Positions 16,497-25,272 of a stretch of 64,000 nt of DNA are shown here, piece after piece (the first letter of the stretch is position 1; every line of letters begins with the position of its first letter). The translations under genes and the position numbers were made by a program. The notes beneath the pieces were generated by a model, which was not told the origin of the DNA, ran no database searches, and saw only the letters and a list, made by a program, of their open reading frames with translations. This stretch comes from an uncultured Oscillospiraceae bacterium (lineage in GTDB: Bacteria; Bacillota; Clostridia; Oscillospirales; Oscillospiraceae), in assembly GCA_910579965.1 (NCBI GenBank), contig CAJTWF010000002.1:25373-89372 (forward strand). The letters run 5' to 3'.

Positions 16497-17408
16497 ATGT
16501 CAGTGATACAGACAATGGGCCTGTCCAAGCGCTATAAGGACAGGTGGGCCGTGGACCGGCTGGACCTGCGGGTGGAGCAGGGGGACATCTACGGCTTCAT
16601 CGGCCGCAACGGCGCGGGCAAATCCACCACCTTGAAGCTCCTGTGCGGTCTGGCCCGCCCCACCCGGGGGGAGGCCCTGCTCTTTGACCGGCCCATCCGG
16701 GACGCGGCGGCCCGACGGCGGGTGGGGGCCCTCATCGAGCAGCCGGGGCTGTACCCGGATCTGAGCGGGCGGGAGAATCTCCTGCTGTACGCCGCGCTGC
16801 TGGGGCTGGACAGCCCCCGGCAGCAGGTGGACGAGGCGCTGCAAACGGTGGGTCTGTCCGCGGCGGAGAAAAAGCCGGTGCAGCGCTACTCCATGGGCAT
16901 GAAGCAGCGGCTGGGCGTGGCCCTGCCGCTGCTGGGCGGGCCGGACCTGCTGCTGCTGGACGAGCCCATCAACGGCCTGGACCCGGAGGGCATCCGGGAG
17001 ATGCGGGAGCTGCTGCTGCGGCTGAACCGGGAGCGGGGGATAACCATCCTCCTCAGCTCCCACATCCTGGGGGAGCTGAGCAAGCTGGCCACCCGGTACG
17101 GCATCATCCAGGAGGGCAGGCTGGTGGAGCAGATCACCGCCGGGGAGCTGGCCCAGAGGTGCGCCGACTACCTGTGCCTGCGCACGGACCAGCCGGAGAA
17201 GGCGGCGGCCCTGCTGGAGCAGACGCTCCATTTGACCCGATGGGAGATGCGGCCGGAGAGGGAGATCCGGATCTACGATCCGGTGGACGCCAAAAGCGTG
17301 GGCCGGGTCCTGACCCAGGCGGGCGTCGCGGTGGAGGAGCTGAGCCAGCACCGGCAGGACCTGGAGGGCTATTTTCTGGAGCGTATGGGAGGGGAGAAGC
17401 ATGTTTAA
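16497..17408 (+). CDS. ABC transporter ATP-binding subunit (peptide/bacitracin-type exporter)
   Basis: The product has 303 residues; the start has AAAAAGGAGG 7 bases upstream. The nucleotide-binding domain is complete: Walker A GRNGAGKST, Q-loop EQPG, a signature motif varied to YSMGMKQRLG, Walker B LLLDEPINGLDPEG and the switch His in LLSSHIL. This CcmA/BcrA-like type pairs with a separate permease; the next gene overlaps it by 8 bases. A weak promoter (TTGCGA and TATACT, 19-base spacer) lies at 16437-16467. Function as an ABC-2 type export or self-protection system is inferred from the context. Confidence 0.92.
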   Translation: MSVIQTMGLSKRYKDRWAVDRLDLRVEQGDIYGFIGRNGAGKSTTLKLLCGLARPTRGEALLFDRPIRDAAARRRVGALIEQPGLYPDLSGRENLLLYAALLGLDSPRQQVDEALQTVGLSAAEKKPVQRYSMGMKQRLGVALPLLGGPDLLLLDEPINGLDPEGIREMRELLLRLNRERGITILLSSHILGELSKLATRYGIIQEGRLVEQITAGELAQRCADYLCLRTDQPEKAAALLEQTLHLTRWEMRPEREIRIYDPVDAKSVGRVLTQAGVAVEELSQHRQDLEGYFLERMGGEKHV

Positions 17409-18207
17409 TCTGCTGAGAATGGATCTCCGGCGGCTGTTCAAAACCCGGAGCTTTTATATCATCCTGGGCGTGACCGCGGGGCTGATTTTGATGGTAGTGC
17501 TGCTGACAGCTGTGGTTTCTGATCCGGAGACACTGGACTACGTGGACGTCCACGGCGGGGAGATCGACGACATTGACCTCCGGATGTCGGAGGAAATCCG
17601 CAATATGACCCAGCTTGATCTGGCCTATGAAGTGCTGGGCGGCGGCTTTCTGCTGGTTATCGCCGGCATTGGGGTCACGCTCTTTGTCAGCGGGGACTTT
17701 ACCAGCGGCTTTGTGAAAAATATCTGCTGCGCCCAGCCCCGCCGGGTACATTATGTCCTCTCCAAGGCGCTGGCTGCCGGGGTTTACAGCGCCGTCATTA
17801 CCCTCCTGGGCACGCTGCTGATTCTGCTGGCCCCCTATCTGTATGGGATGCGCCCTGTGCCCAATACCGCTCTTGAAATTCTGCGGTATCTATTCTGGAT
17901 GTGGCTGCCCCACTGGGCCTTCTCCCTGATGGGCCTGGCGCTGGTTCTGCTGACCAGAAGCGCCACGCTGGGCATCATTTTGTCCCTGGTGGCCGGAGGC
18001 GGGCTGACCGCCGTTATGGCGGGAACGCTGGGGAAGCTGCTGGGCTGGCCTCCTCTGGAGCAGTATTTTCTCTCCACGGTAGTAAAGGGCGTCTACGTGC
18101 CCCAGAGCGGTATCGCACAGCCCGGCGTTATCCTGGCCTGCGCCGCCGCCTGGGCAGTGATCTACGGAGCGGGAAGCCTGCTGGCCATGGAGAAGCGGGA
18201 CATTTAA
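17401..18207 (+). CDS. ABC-2 type permease
   Basis: The product has 268 residues and about six predicted membrane helices. The first begins at residue 20 (YIILGVTAGLILMVVLL) and is followed by an extracytoplasmic acidic loop of about 45 residues. This is the layout of ABC-2/lantibiotic-immunity permeases. The start ATG lies inside the end of the ATPase gene (8-base overlap), so expression is coupled. GC content is slightly lower than in the neighbours. The transported compound is unknown. Confidence 0.88.
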   Translation: MFNLLRMDLRRLFKTRSFYIILGVTAGLILMVVLLTAVVSDPETLDYVDVHGGEIDDIDLRMSEEIRNMTQLDLAYEVLGGGFLLVIAGIGVTLFVSGDFTSGFVKNICCAQPRRVHYVLSKALAAGVYSAVITLLGTLLILLAPYLYGMRPVPNTALEILRYLFWMWLPHWAFSLMGLALVLLTRSATLGIILSLVAGGGLTAVMAGTLGKLLGWPPLEQYFLSTVVKGVYVPQSGIAQPGVILACAAAWAVIYGAGSLLAMEKRDI

Positions 18208-18219
18208 GGAGTGATTTTT

Positions 18220-19104
18220 ATGCTGCCTGCCCTGATTCTGACCCTGGCCGCCCTGGCCGCCGCCCTGCTGCGCCTGCTGGCCTATCGCGGTCAGCTGCTG
18301 GAGATGGCCCGGATTCTGGAGGAGACCCCGGCGGAGAGCAATCTGCGTCTGACGGTGAGGATGTCCGGTGCGGCGCCCCGGCGGCTGTGCCGGGCAATCA
18401 ATGCCCGGCTGGAGGCGGGGCGGCAGCTGCGCATGGAGACGATGCGGGAGGAGCGGGAGCTGAAGTACGCTATGGCCGCCATCTCCCACGACATCCGCAC
18501 CCCTCTGACCGGAGCCCTGGGCTATTTGCAGCTGATGGAGGATGCTCCGGAGGGGCGGGAGGCGTATCTGCCCATCGTGAGGCGGCGGCTGGAGCAGCTG
18601 GAGGAGCTGCTGGGGGAGCTGTTTCTCTACACCCGGCTGCTCAATGACCCCGCCCCCATGGAGTGCGGCCCCACGGCGGCCCTGCCGCCCCTGTGGGAGG
18701 CCCTGGCGGAGCTCTGCCCCCAGCTGGAGGCGGCGGGCGTCACGCCGGAGCTCCCCTCCGGGGACCTGTCGGTCTGGGCCAGCGCCCCGGCCCTGGGCCG
18801 GGTGTACCGGAACCTGATCGTCAACGCCCTCCGCCACGGCGGCGGCGGGCTCGCCATCTCCGCAGGGGAGGGGGAGATCCGCTTCTCCAACCCCCTGGGC
18901 CCCGGACCCGCGCCGGACCCGGCCCGCCTCTTTGACCGCTTCTATCAGTCCAGCCCCGCCCGCGGAGCGGGTGGGGCTGGACTGGGCCTGTCGATTGTCC
19001 GGGAGCTGATGGAGCGGATGGGGGGCCGGGCCTCCGCCCGGATAGGGGAGGGGAAGCTGGAGATCTGCCTGACCTTCTCCCCCGGCCCGGACAGGGATAT
19101 GTAG
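18220..19104 (+). CDS. Sensor histidine kinase
   Basis: The product has 294 residues. The ATG at 18220 follows AAGGAG with 8 bases between; the upstream GTG at 18211 overlaps that site. There is one N-terminal membrane helix (about residues 2-22), then an H-box with phospho-acceptor His90 in ISHDIRTPLTGALGYL, an N-box RNLIVNALRHGG and a G-box GAGLGLSIVREL. No periplasmic sensor domain is present, as in kinases that read the state of a partner ABC transporter in the membrane. It is the probable partner of the regulator at 15673, although the ABC genes lie between them. Confidence 0.92.
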   Translation: MLPALILTLAALAAALLRLLAYRGQLLEMARILEETPAESNLRLTVRMSGAAPRRLCRAINARLEAGRQLRMETMREERELKYAMAAISHDIRTPLTGALGYLQLMEDAPEGREAYLPIVRRRLEQLEELLGELFLYTRLLNDPAPMECGPTAALPPLWEALAELCPQLEAAGVTPELPSGDLSVWASAPALGRVYRNLIVNALRHGGGGLAISAGEGEIRFSNPLGPGPAPDPARLFDRFYQSSPARGAGGAGLGLSIVRELMERMGGRASARIGEGKLEICLTFSPGPDRDM

Positions 19105-19114
19105 CCCCAGCCCC

Positions 19115-22100
19115 TCACCGCCGCCAGGGCCAGCGCGGCTTTTTGCCCTCCAGACGCTGGAGGGCTTTTTTCGCCTCCTGGCTGCCCTGCTGGGCGGCCT
19201 GCCGGTAGAGCTCCAGGGCCCGCTCCCGGTCCCGGCGCACCCCCAGGCCCTTCTCATACAGGGCGCCCAGGGCGCAGATCCCGTCCCGGTAGCCCCCCTC
19301 GCTGCTCTTGGCGTACAGCTCCGCCGCCCGCTTGGGGTCCTGCTCCACGCCGTAGCCGTTCTCGTAGCACTCCCCCAGCAGAAACTCCGCCCGGTGGTAG
19401 CTCTGCTCCGCCGCCTTGGCGAACCAGGCCGCCGCCTCCCTGTCGTCCTCCTTCACGCCGATGCCGTGGTAGTAGAAGAACCCCAGGTTGCACTGAGCCC
19501 GGGCGTTGCCCTGCTCCGCCGCCTGCCGGTAGAGGCGGGCGGCCTCCGCTTTGTCCTCCTCCACGCCCACGCCCATCTCATAGCACAGGCCCAGGGCGCA
19601 GGTGGCGGGGGCGTAGCTCTGCTGGTGGGCCTGACGGTACCAGGACGCCGCCTGGGCGGGGTCTTTCTCCACGCCGTAGCCGTTCTCATAGCACTCCCCC
19701 AGCAGATGCCGGGCCCGGGCGCTGCCCCGCTGGGCGGCCTCGGTGAACCACTTCGCCGCCTCCTCGTCGTTCTCCTCCACGCCGATGCCCTGGTAGTAGC
19801 AGTACCCCAGGTTGCACTGGGCCCGGATGATGCCCTGCCGGGCGGCCTGGCGGTAGAGCTCCACCGCCCGGACCTTGTCCATCTCCACCCCGTCTCCGAA
19901 CTCGTAGCACACGCCCAGGGCGCAGGCGGCGGGGGCGTAGCCCCTCTCGTAGGCGGACTGGTAGAGCTGGAAGGCGTGGGACAGGTCCACCTCCACGCCG
20001 TAGCCGTTCTCGTAGCACTCCCCCAGCAGCATCTGGGCCCGGGGATAGCCGCCGTCCGCAGACTTGGCGAACCAGAGCACCGCCTGATCGTTGTCCTCCG
20101 GCGTGCCGATGCCCCGGTAGTGGCAGAACCCCAGACAGCACTGGGCCCGGATGTGGCCCTGCTCGGCGGCCAGGCGGTAAAACTCCACCGCCCTGGCCTC
20201 GTCCTGGTCCACGCCGGTTCCGCTCTCGTAGCAGGTGCCCAGGGCGCAGGCGGCCGGCACATGGCCCCCCTCCCAGGCCCTCTGGTAGAGCTGGAAGGCC
20301 CTGGCCTCGTCCTGGTCCACGCCGTAGCCGTTCTCATAGCACTCCCCCAACAGGTGGAGGGCCCGGGGGTACTCCTGCTGGGCGGCCTTGGCGAACCACT
20401 CCGCCGCCTGATCGTCGTCCTCCTCCACGCCGATGCCCTGGTAGAAGCAGAATCCCAGGCAGCACTGGGCCCGGGCGTCCCCGGCCTCGGCCCCCTGGCG
20501 GTAGAGCTCCAGGGCCCGGGCCTTGTCCTCCTCCACCCCGGAGCCCGTCTCATAGCACACGCCCAGGGCGCAGGCCGCCGGCACGTGGCCCCCCTCCCAG
20601 GCCTTCTGGTAGAGCGCCGCGGCCTGGTTGATGTCCCGCTCCACGCCGTAGCCGTACTCCAGGCACTGGCCCAGCAGATACTGGGCCCGGGGATAGTCCT
20701 GCTGGGCGGCCTTGGCGAACCACTCCACCGCCTGGCTGTCGTCCTCCTCCGCGCCGATGCCCCGGTAGAAGCAGTAGCCCAGGTTGCACTGGGCCCGGGC
20801 GCTGCCCAGCTCGGCGGCCTGGCGGTAGAGCTCCACGGCCCGGGCCTTGTCCTCCTCCACCCCCCGGCCCAGCTCATAGCACAGGCCCAGGGCGCACACG
20901 GCGGGGGCGTGGCCCTTCTCCGCGGCGGCGGCGTAGAGCTTCACCGCCTTGTCCACGTCCTTCTCCACCCCTACGCCGAAGTCGTAGCACTCCCCCAGCA
21001 GGTTCATGGCCCGGGGGAAGGCCTGCTCCGCCGCCTGGGCGAACCAGTAGGCGGCCTGCTCGTCGTTTACCTCCACGCCGATGCCGTGGTAGTAGCAGTA
21101 GCCCAGGTTGCACTGGGCGGGGACGTGGCCCCGCTCGGCGGCCAGGCGGTAGAGCTCCACCGCCTGGGCCTTGTCCTTCTCCACCCCCATGCCGATCTCA
21201 TAGCACAGGCCCAGGGCGCAGGTGCCGGGGGGATAGTCGTTTTCGTGGGCCTGACGGTAGAACCGCTGGGCCTGCTCCTCGTCCTTGTCCACCCCGTGGC
21301 CGTACTCATAGCACTGGCCCATCAGGTACTGGCCCCGGGGGTAGCCGTCCAGAGCGGCCTGACGGTACAGGGCTGCGGCCTGCTGGTGGTCCTCCTCCAC
21401 GCCGAACCCCCGGTCATAGCAGACGCCCAGGGCGCAGGTGCCGGCGCTGTAGTCCTGCTGGTGGGCGGCCCGGTAGAGGGCCACCGCCTTCTCCGCGTCC
21501 TGCTCCACGCCGTAGCCGTTCTCATAGCACTCCCCCATGAGCAGCTGGGCCCGGGGGTAGTCCTGCTGGGCGGAGCGGGCGAACCAGGCAGCGGCCTGGC
21601 TGTCGTCCTCCTCCACGCCGATGCCGTGGTAGTAGAAGAAGCCCAGGTTGCACTGGGCGGGGGCGAAGTCCTGCTCCGCCGCCTCCCGGTAGAGCTCCGC
21701 CGCCCGCAGCTTGTCCATCTCCACCCCCTGGCCCAGCTCGTAGCACAGCCCCAGCTCGCACACGGCGGGGAGATAGCCCAGCTCCGCTCCGGCGGTGAAG
21801 AGCTCCAGGGCCTTGTCCACGTCCTTCTCCGTGCCAAAGCCCCTGGCGTAGCACTGGCCCAGGGCGAACTGGGCGGCCACGTGGTCCCCCTCCGCCGCCC
21901 TGGCAAACCAGCGGAAGGCCTGCTCCGGGTCCTCCGGGGCGCCGTCCTCGCCGGCGCGGTAGTTCTGGGCCAGCCGGTAGGCCGCGTCCAGATCCCCGTC
22001 CTCGGCGGCGGAGAGCAGCTCCCGGAAGTTCTGCCGCTTCTCCGCTGACCGGTCCGCAAGGGTCTGAATCAGCTCCGGGTTAAAATATATCATTACCGTG

Positions 22101-22141
22101 TCCTGCCCGCCGTGCAGGAGGTTCTCATTCTGATCCGCCAT
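19115..22141 (-). CDS. Giant Sel1-repeat (SLR) protein
   Basis: The protein has 1008 residues, with AAAGGAAA upstream of the ATG. After a 60-residue N-terminal region it consists of 26 consecutive Sel1-like alpha-helical repeats of 36 residues (consensus CALGxCYExGxGVEEDxxxAxxLYRxAAEQG). It ends in a short basic tail (GKKPRWPWRR). No signal peptide or membrane helix is visible, so it should be cytoplasmic. Sel1 repeats build curved solenoids for protein-protein contacts. The repeats fall into three sub-types that cycle A-B-C, giving a 108-residue super-repeat. Almost every unit carries one or two Cys. A tail-to-tail arrangement with the kinase gene places it alone under its own promoter. The partner is unknown. 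Confidence 0.93.
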   Translation of the reverse strand: MADQNENLLHGGQDTVMIYFNPELIQTLADRSAEKRQNFRELLSAAEDGDLDAAYRLAQNYRAGEDGAPEDPEQAFRWFARAAEGDHVAAQFALGQCYARGFGTEKDVDKALELFTAGAELGYLPAVCELGLCYELGQGVEMDKLRAAELYREAAEQDFAPAQCNLGFFYYHGIGVEEDDSQAAAWFARSAQQDYPRAQLLMGECYENGYGVEQDAEKAVALYRAAHQQDYSAGTCALGVCYDRGFGVEEDHQQAAALYRQAALDGYPRGQYLMGQCYEYGHGVDKDEEQAQRFYRQAHENDYPPGTCALGLCYEIGMGVEKDKAQAVELYRLAAERGHVPAQCNLGYCYYHGIGVEVNDEQAAYWFAQAAEQAFPRAMNLLGECYDFGVGVEKDVDKAVKLYAAAAEKGHAPAVCALGLCYELGRGVEEDKARAVELYRQAAELGSARAQCNLGYCFYRGIGAEEDDSQAVEWFAKAAQQDYPRAQYLLGQCLEYGYGVERDINQAAALYQKAWEGGHVPAACALGVCYETGSGVEEDKARALELYRQGAEAGDARAQCCLGFCFYQGIGVEEDDDQAAEWFAKAAQQEYPRALHLLGECYENGYGVDQDEARAFQLYQRAWEGGHVPAACALGTCYESGTGVDQDEARAVEFYRLAAEQGHIRAQCCLGFCHYRGIGTPEDNDQAVLWFAKSADGGYPRAQMLLGECYENGYGVEVDLSHAFQLYQSAYERGYAPAACALGVCYEFGDGVEMDKVRAVELYRQAARQGIIRAQCNLGYCYYQGIGVEENDEEAAKWFTEAAQRGSARARHLLGECYENGYGVEKDPAQAASWYRQAHQQSYAPATCALGLCYEMGVGVEEDKAEAARLYRQAAEQGNARAQCNLGFFYYHGIGVKEDDREAAAWFAKAAEQSYHRAEFLLGECYENGYGVEQDPKRAAELYAKSSEGGYRDGICALGALYEKGLGVRRDRERALELYRQAAQQGSQEAKKALQRLEGKKPRWPWRR

Positions 22142-22212
22142 TGGCTCTATTTCCTTTCGTTTGTCTTGCGCCGGCCCCGCCCCATCCGGCGGCGGGGCCC
22201 CGCGCTGTGGCT

Positions 22213-22242
22213 ATTATAGCACATCACATTCCACGTTGGCAA
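22213..22242 (-). promoter_or_regulatory. Promoter of the Sel1-repeat gene
   Basis: On the minus strand: TTGCCA (22242-22237), an 18-base spacer, TGC-TATAAT (22218-22213). The extended -10, TGTGCTATAAT, is identical to that of the SPFH gene. Confidence 0.7.
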
Positions 22243-22286
22243 GGCGGCGCGGCAGGAAAAGCGGGAAGTCAATTTTTGCTGGGGGA

Positions 22287-22315
22287 AAGGCCCCGGACCG
22301 CAGGTCCGGGGCCTT
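22287..22315 (-). terminator. Hairpin terminator of the phosphorelay operon
   Basis: A 13-bp perfect stem, AAGGCCCCGGACC with its complement and a 3-base loop, stands 7 bases after the hybrid-kinase stop. The T-tract is short. Confidence 0.65.
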
Positions 22316-22322
22316 GGAGGCA

Positions 22323-24875
22323 TTATTTCATGTACTTTTGCAGCAGCCGCGACACCTCGCGCACGTCGATGGGCTTGGCCACATGGGCGTTCATGCCGCA
22401 GTCCAGACACTTCTTGATGTCCTCGGCAAAGGCGTCGGCGGTCATGGCGATGATGGGAATGGTTTTGGCGTCCGGCCGGTCCAGGCCCCGGATGGCCTCC
22501 GTGGCCTCGTAGCCGTTCATGATGGGCATGCGCAGGTCCATGAGCACGGCGTCGTAGTACCCCGGGTCCTTGGCCTGGAACATGTCCACGCAGACATGGC
22601 CGTCCTCCGCCCAGTCCAGAGCCAGGCCCTGGCTGCTGAGCAGCTCCTCCGCGATCTCCCAGTTGAGCTCGTTGTCCTCCGCCAGCAGGACCCGCCTGCC
22701 GGTGAAGTCCGGCTTGGCCTCCCGCTTCTGGGGGCCGCCGGCCTGATCCGGATCCAGGTAGGGCTTCAGGCCGTAAAACAGGGTGGACTTGAACAGAGGC
22801 TTGGAGATAAAGCCGGTGATCCCCGCGTCCTTGGCCTCCGCCTCAATCTCGCTCCAGTCGTAGGCGGAGATGAGCAGGATGGGCACCTCGCTGCCAAACC
22901 GGCGGCGGATCTCCCGGGCCGCCTTGATGCCGTCCATATCCGGCAGCTTCCAGTCCAGCAGGATGACCTGGTACTCCCGGGGCGTGTTGTGCCGCTCCTC
23001 CACCATCCGGAAGGCGCTCTGGGCGTCCATGGTCCAATCCGCGTGGACGCCGATAGCCTTCAGGGACTCCACCGTGCTCTCACACAGCTGCTGATCGTCG
23101 TCTACCACCAGCATATTCCAGTCCGGCAGGACCATGTCCGCCTCCTGGATCACGGCCTTGAGCAGGTCCACGCACACGTGGAACTCCGTCCCCTGGCCCA
23201 GCTCGCTCTCCACCTCAATGGAGCCGCCCATGGCGTCCACAATGTACTTGGTGATGGTCATGCCCAGTCCGGAGCCCTCGGTGCGGCGGACCCGGGCGTT
23301 GTCCTCCCGGACAAAGGATTCGAAGATTTTGGCCTTGAACTCCGGGGTCATGCCGATGCCGGAGTCCTTAATGCGGAAGTGGATGCGCACATATTCCTCG
23401 CCCTTGTCTGAGTCCTCCTCGTACATGGACACGTGGATCTCCCCTTCCTCGGGGGTGAACTTCACCGCGTTGCCCAGGATATTCAGCAGCACCTGATTGA
23501 GCCGCACGCAGTCGCAGCGCACATTCTCCGTGGAGATGTCGTGGATGCACACGTCGAAGCGCTGGCGCTTGGAGCGCACCTGGGGCTGGACAATGCTTAC
23601 CAGACTGTCCATCACCTCCCGCAGGGAGACCTGATCCTCGTTGAGGGTCATCTTGCCGCTCTCGATCTTGCTCATGTCCAGCACGTCGTTGATGAGCCCC
23701 AGCAGGTGCTTGCCGGACAGGGAGATCTTTTTCAGGCAGTTCTGCACCTGCTGCATGTCTCCAATGTTGGCGGTGGCGATGGCCGTCATGCCCACGATGG
23801 CGTTCATGGGGGTGCGGATGTCGTGGCTCATGTTGGAGAGGAATTCGCTCTTGGCCTGGTTGGCGTGGATGGCCTCCCGCCGGGCGTTGTCCAGCTCCGC
23901 CATCTGCTCCCGGGTGATCTGCATGTACTTGGCGAAGATCAGCATCAGCGCGGCCAGAATGATGGCGCTGCCGGCCAGGGTCATGGCGATCCATTGACTG
24001 CTGAGGGTGGATATCTCCTCGTCCAGGCTGCCGTAGGGCATGACCATAACCAGGTGCCACTCCGAGTAGGCCAGCCGGGTGCAGTGGAGATGACGGCGCT
24101 CCTTGCCGATCTCCAGCACGGTGGAATAGTCCTCGTTATGGTCCATGCTCTCCTGGAGCTCGCGGATATATCTTTCCCCGCCGGAGCTGCCCGCCTCCTC
24201 AAACATGGCGCGGATTTGCTCAAAATAGCTGTCCTGAAAGGCCTCGGTGGAGCGGATGACAAAGGAGCCGTCCTGGCGGATGATGTAGGAGTAGACTACG
24301 GAGTCGGTGGTGTTGAGGGCCAGGGTCTCGCTGATGTACTCCACCGGAAGGCCCGCCACCAGGGCAACGGACTTCCCCCCGCCGTCCATGGTATAGCCGA
24401 CGGGCACGCCCATGAGCACCAGCTTGTCTCCCGACGCGTCGGTGCCCACGGCCACCTTCTTCTCCCCGCCGCGCAGGGAGGCCAGGAAGGGGGCCGGGTC
24501 TGTGATCTGTATGTCGCTGCCGTAGAGCATCTCAAAGGTCCCGTCATCGCTGTAGAAGCCAAGGCAGGTGAAGTCCCGGGCCTGGGCGCTGAAGATCAGG
24601 TCACTGGAGAGCTTCTCGTGGCTGGCCGTGCCCGGCTCGTTGGTCTGCACCAGGGCCTCCACCTGTCCCAGGCGCAGGTTGATGGTGGTGGCGAAGTGGA
24701 GGGAGATCTGCTCGCTCATGCCGTTCATGTAGAACTTGCCCACCTCGCCGATGGTGACTGAGCTGCGCCGGGTCATGTAGACGCCCAGAAAGGTAAAAAT
24801 GCACACCGTCAGGATGGACGCCAGAATCAGGCTGACGGTCAGAAAACGGGGAGCCCGGGTTTTCAGCTTGCTCAT
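22323..24875 (-). CDS. Hybrid sensor histidine kinase with two receiver domains
   Basis: The protein has 850 residues, and AAGGAGG lies 8 bases before the ATG. An N-terminal membrane helix (about 13-33) and a second near residue 295 bracket a dCache-like extracytoplasmic sensor. The kinase core has His351 in NMSHDIRTPMNAIVGM, an N-box QVLLNILGNAVKFTPEEG and a G-box GSGLGMTITK. Receiver 1 follows with phospho-Asp641 (LLDWKLPDMDG), and receiver 2 with Asp780 (LMDLRMPIMNG). There is no built-in Hpt domain; a separate Hpt gene lies 34 bases upstream in the same operon. This points to a multistep phosphorelay toward the REC-HD-GYP-GGDEF protein. Confidence 0.93.
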   Translation of the reverse strand: MSKLKTRAPRFLTVSLILASILTVCIFTFLGVYMTRRSSVTIGEVGKFYMNGMSEQISLHFATTINLRLGQVEALVQTNEPGTASHEKLSSDLIFSAQARDFTCLGFYSDDGTFEMLYGSDIQITDPAPFLASLRGGEKKVAVGTDASGDKLVLMGVPVGYTMDGGGKSVALVAGLPVEYISETLALNTTDSVVYSYIIRQDGSFVIRSTEAFQDSYFEQIRAMFEEAGSSGGERYIRELQESMDHNEDYSTVLEIGKERRHLHCTRLAYSEWHLVMVMPYGSLDEEISTLSSQWIAMTLAGSAIILAALMLIFAKYMQITREQMAELDNARREAIHANQAKSEFLSNMSHDIRTPMNAIVGMTAIATANIGDMQQVQNCLKKISLSGKHLLGLINDVLDMSKIESGKMTLNEDQVSLREVMDSLVSIVQPQVRSKRQRFDVCIHDISTENVRCDCVRLNQVLLNILGNAVKFTPEEGEIHVSMYEEDSDKGEEYVRIHFRIKDSGIGMTPEFKAKIFESFVREDNARVRRTEGSGLGMTITKYIVDAMGGSIEVESELGQGTEFHVCVDLLKAVIQEADMVLPDWNMLVVDDDQQLCESTVESLKAIGVHADWTMDAQSAFRMVEERHNTPREYQVILLDWKLPDMDGIKAAREIRRRFGSEVPILLISAYDWSEIEAEAKDAGITGFISKPLFKSTLFYGLKPYLDPDQAGGPQKREAKPDFTGRRVLLAEDNELNWEIAEELLSSQGLALDWAEDGHVCVDMFQAKDPGYYDAVLMDLRMPIMNGYEATEAIRGLDRPDAKTIPIIAMTADAFAEDIKKCLDCGMNAHVAKPIDVREVSRLLQKYMK

Positions 24876-24909
24876 CTGTCAGCACCTCCTTGAAACCTCG
24901 CGGAATGTT

Positions 24910-25272
24910 TCACGTGCCCAGACCTTCCCGGAAGGCGCGGATGGCGTCCGCCGTCTGCCCGTAGTCCGTGCGCACCTGCTCCAGCAGGGCGGGGGCCTCG
25001 GGTGTTATGCCGTGGCGCAGGGCCTCGCTCAGGGCGCTGCTGGAGCGGTAGAGCCGGGTGAAATCCAGATTCTGACACATGCCCTTGATGGTGTGGGCGG
25101 CCCGGAAGGCCTCCTCCCAGTTCTCCTCCTCCATGGACCGGAGCAGCAGCTCGTAGCTGCCGTCGTCCAGGAACTTCAATACGTACTTCTGGATGAATTT
25201 CTCGCTGGGCAGCCGTCCGGAAACGCCTGCGAAGTCGCCGTCCAGGGCGGCGTAGCACTCCTGAAGGGTCAT
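24910..25272 (-). CDS. Free-standing histidine phosphotransfer (Hpt) protein
   Basis: The product has 120 residues, all helical, with phospho-acceptor His60 in the Hpt motif AAHTIKGMCQNL. Such proteins carry a phosphoryl group between the receiver of a hybrid kinase and the receiver of an output regulator. Its start overlaps the stop of the upstream REC-HD-GYP-GGDEF gene by 4 bases, and the hybrid kinase follows directly, so all three relay parts are co-expressed. The first helix region is longer than usual (about 25 residues before the Hpt bundle). Confidence 0.9.
   Translation of the reverse strand: MTLQECYAALDGDFAGVSGRLPSEKFIQKYVLKFLDDGSYELLLRSMEEENWEEAFRAAHTIKGMCQNLDFTRLYRSSSALSEALRHGITPEAPALLEQVRTDYGQTADAIRAFREGLGT

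Noticed and set aside
19394..22048. 884-codon open frame on the + strand, opposite the Sel1 gene
   Set aside because: It mirrors the 36-residue repeat of the real gene, has no ribosome site, and its protein is a low-complexity Val/Leu/Ala/Gly pattern typical of antisense in high-GC DNA.
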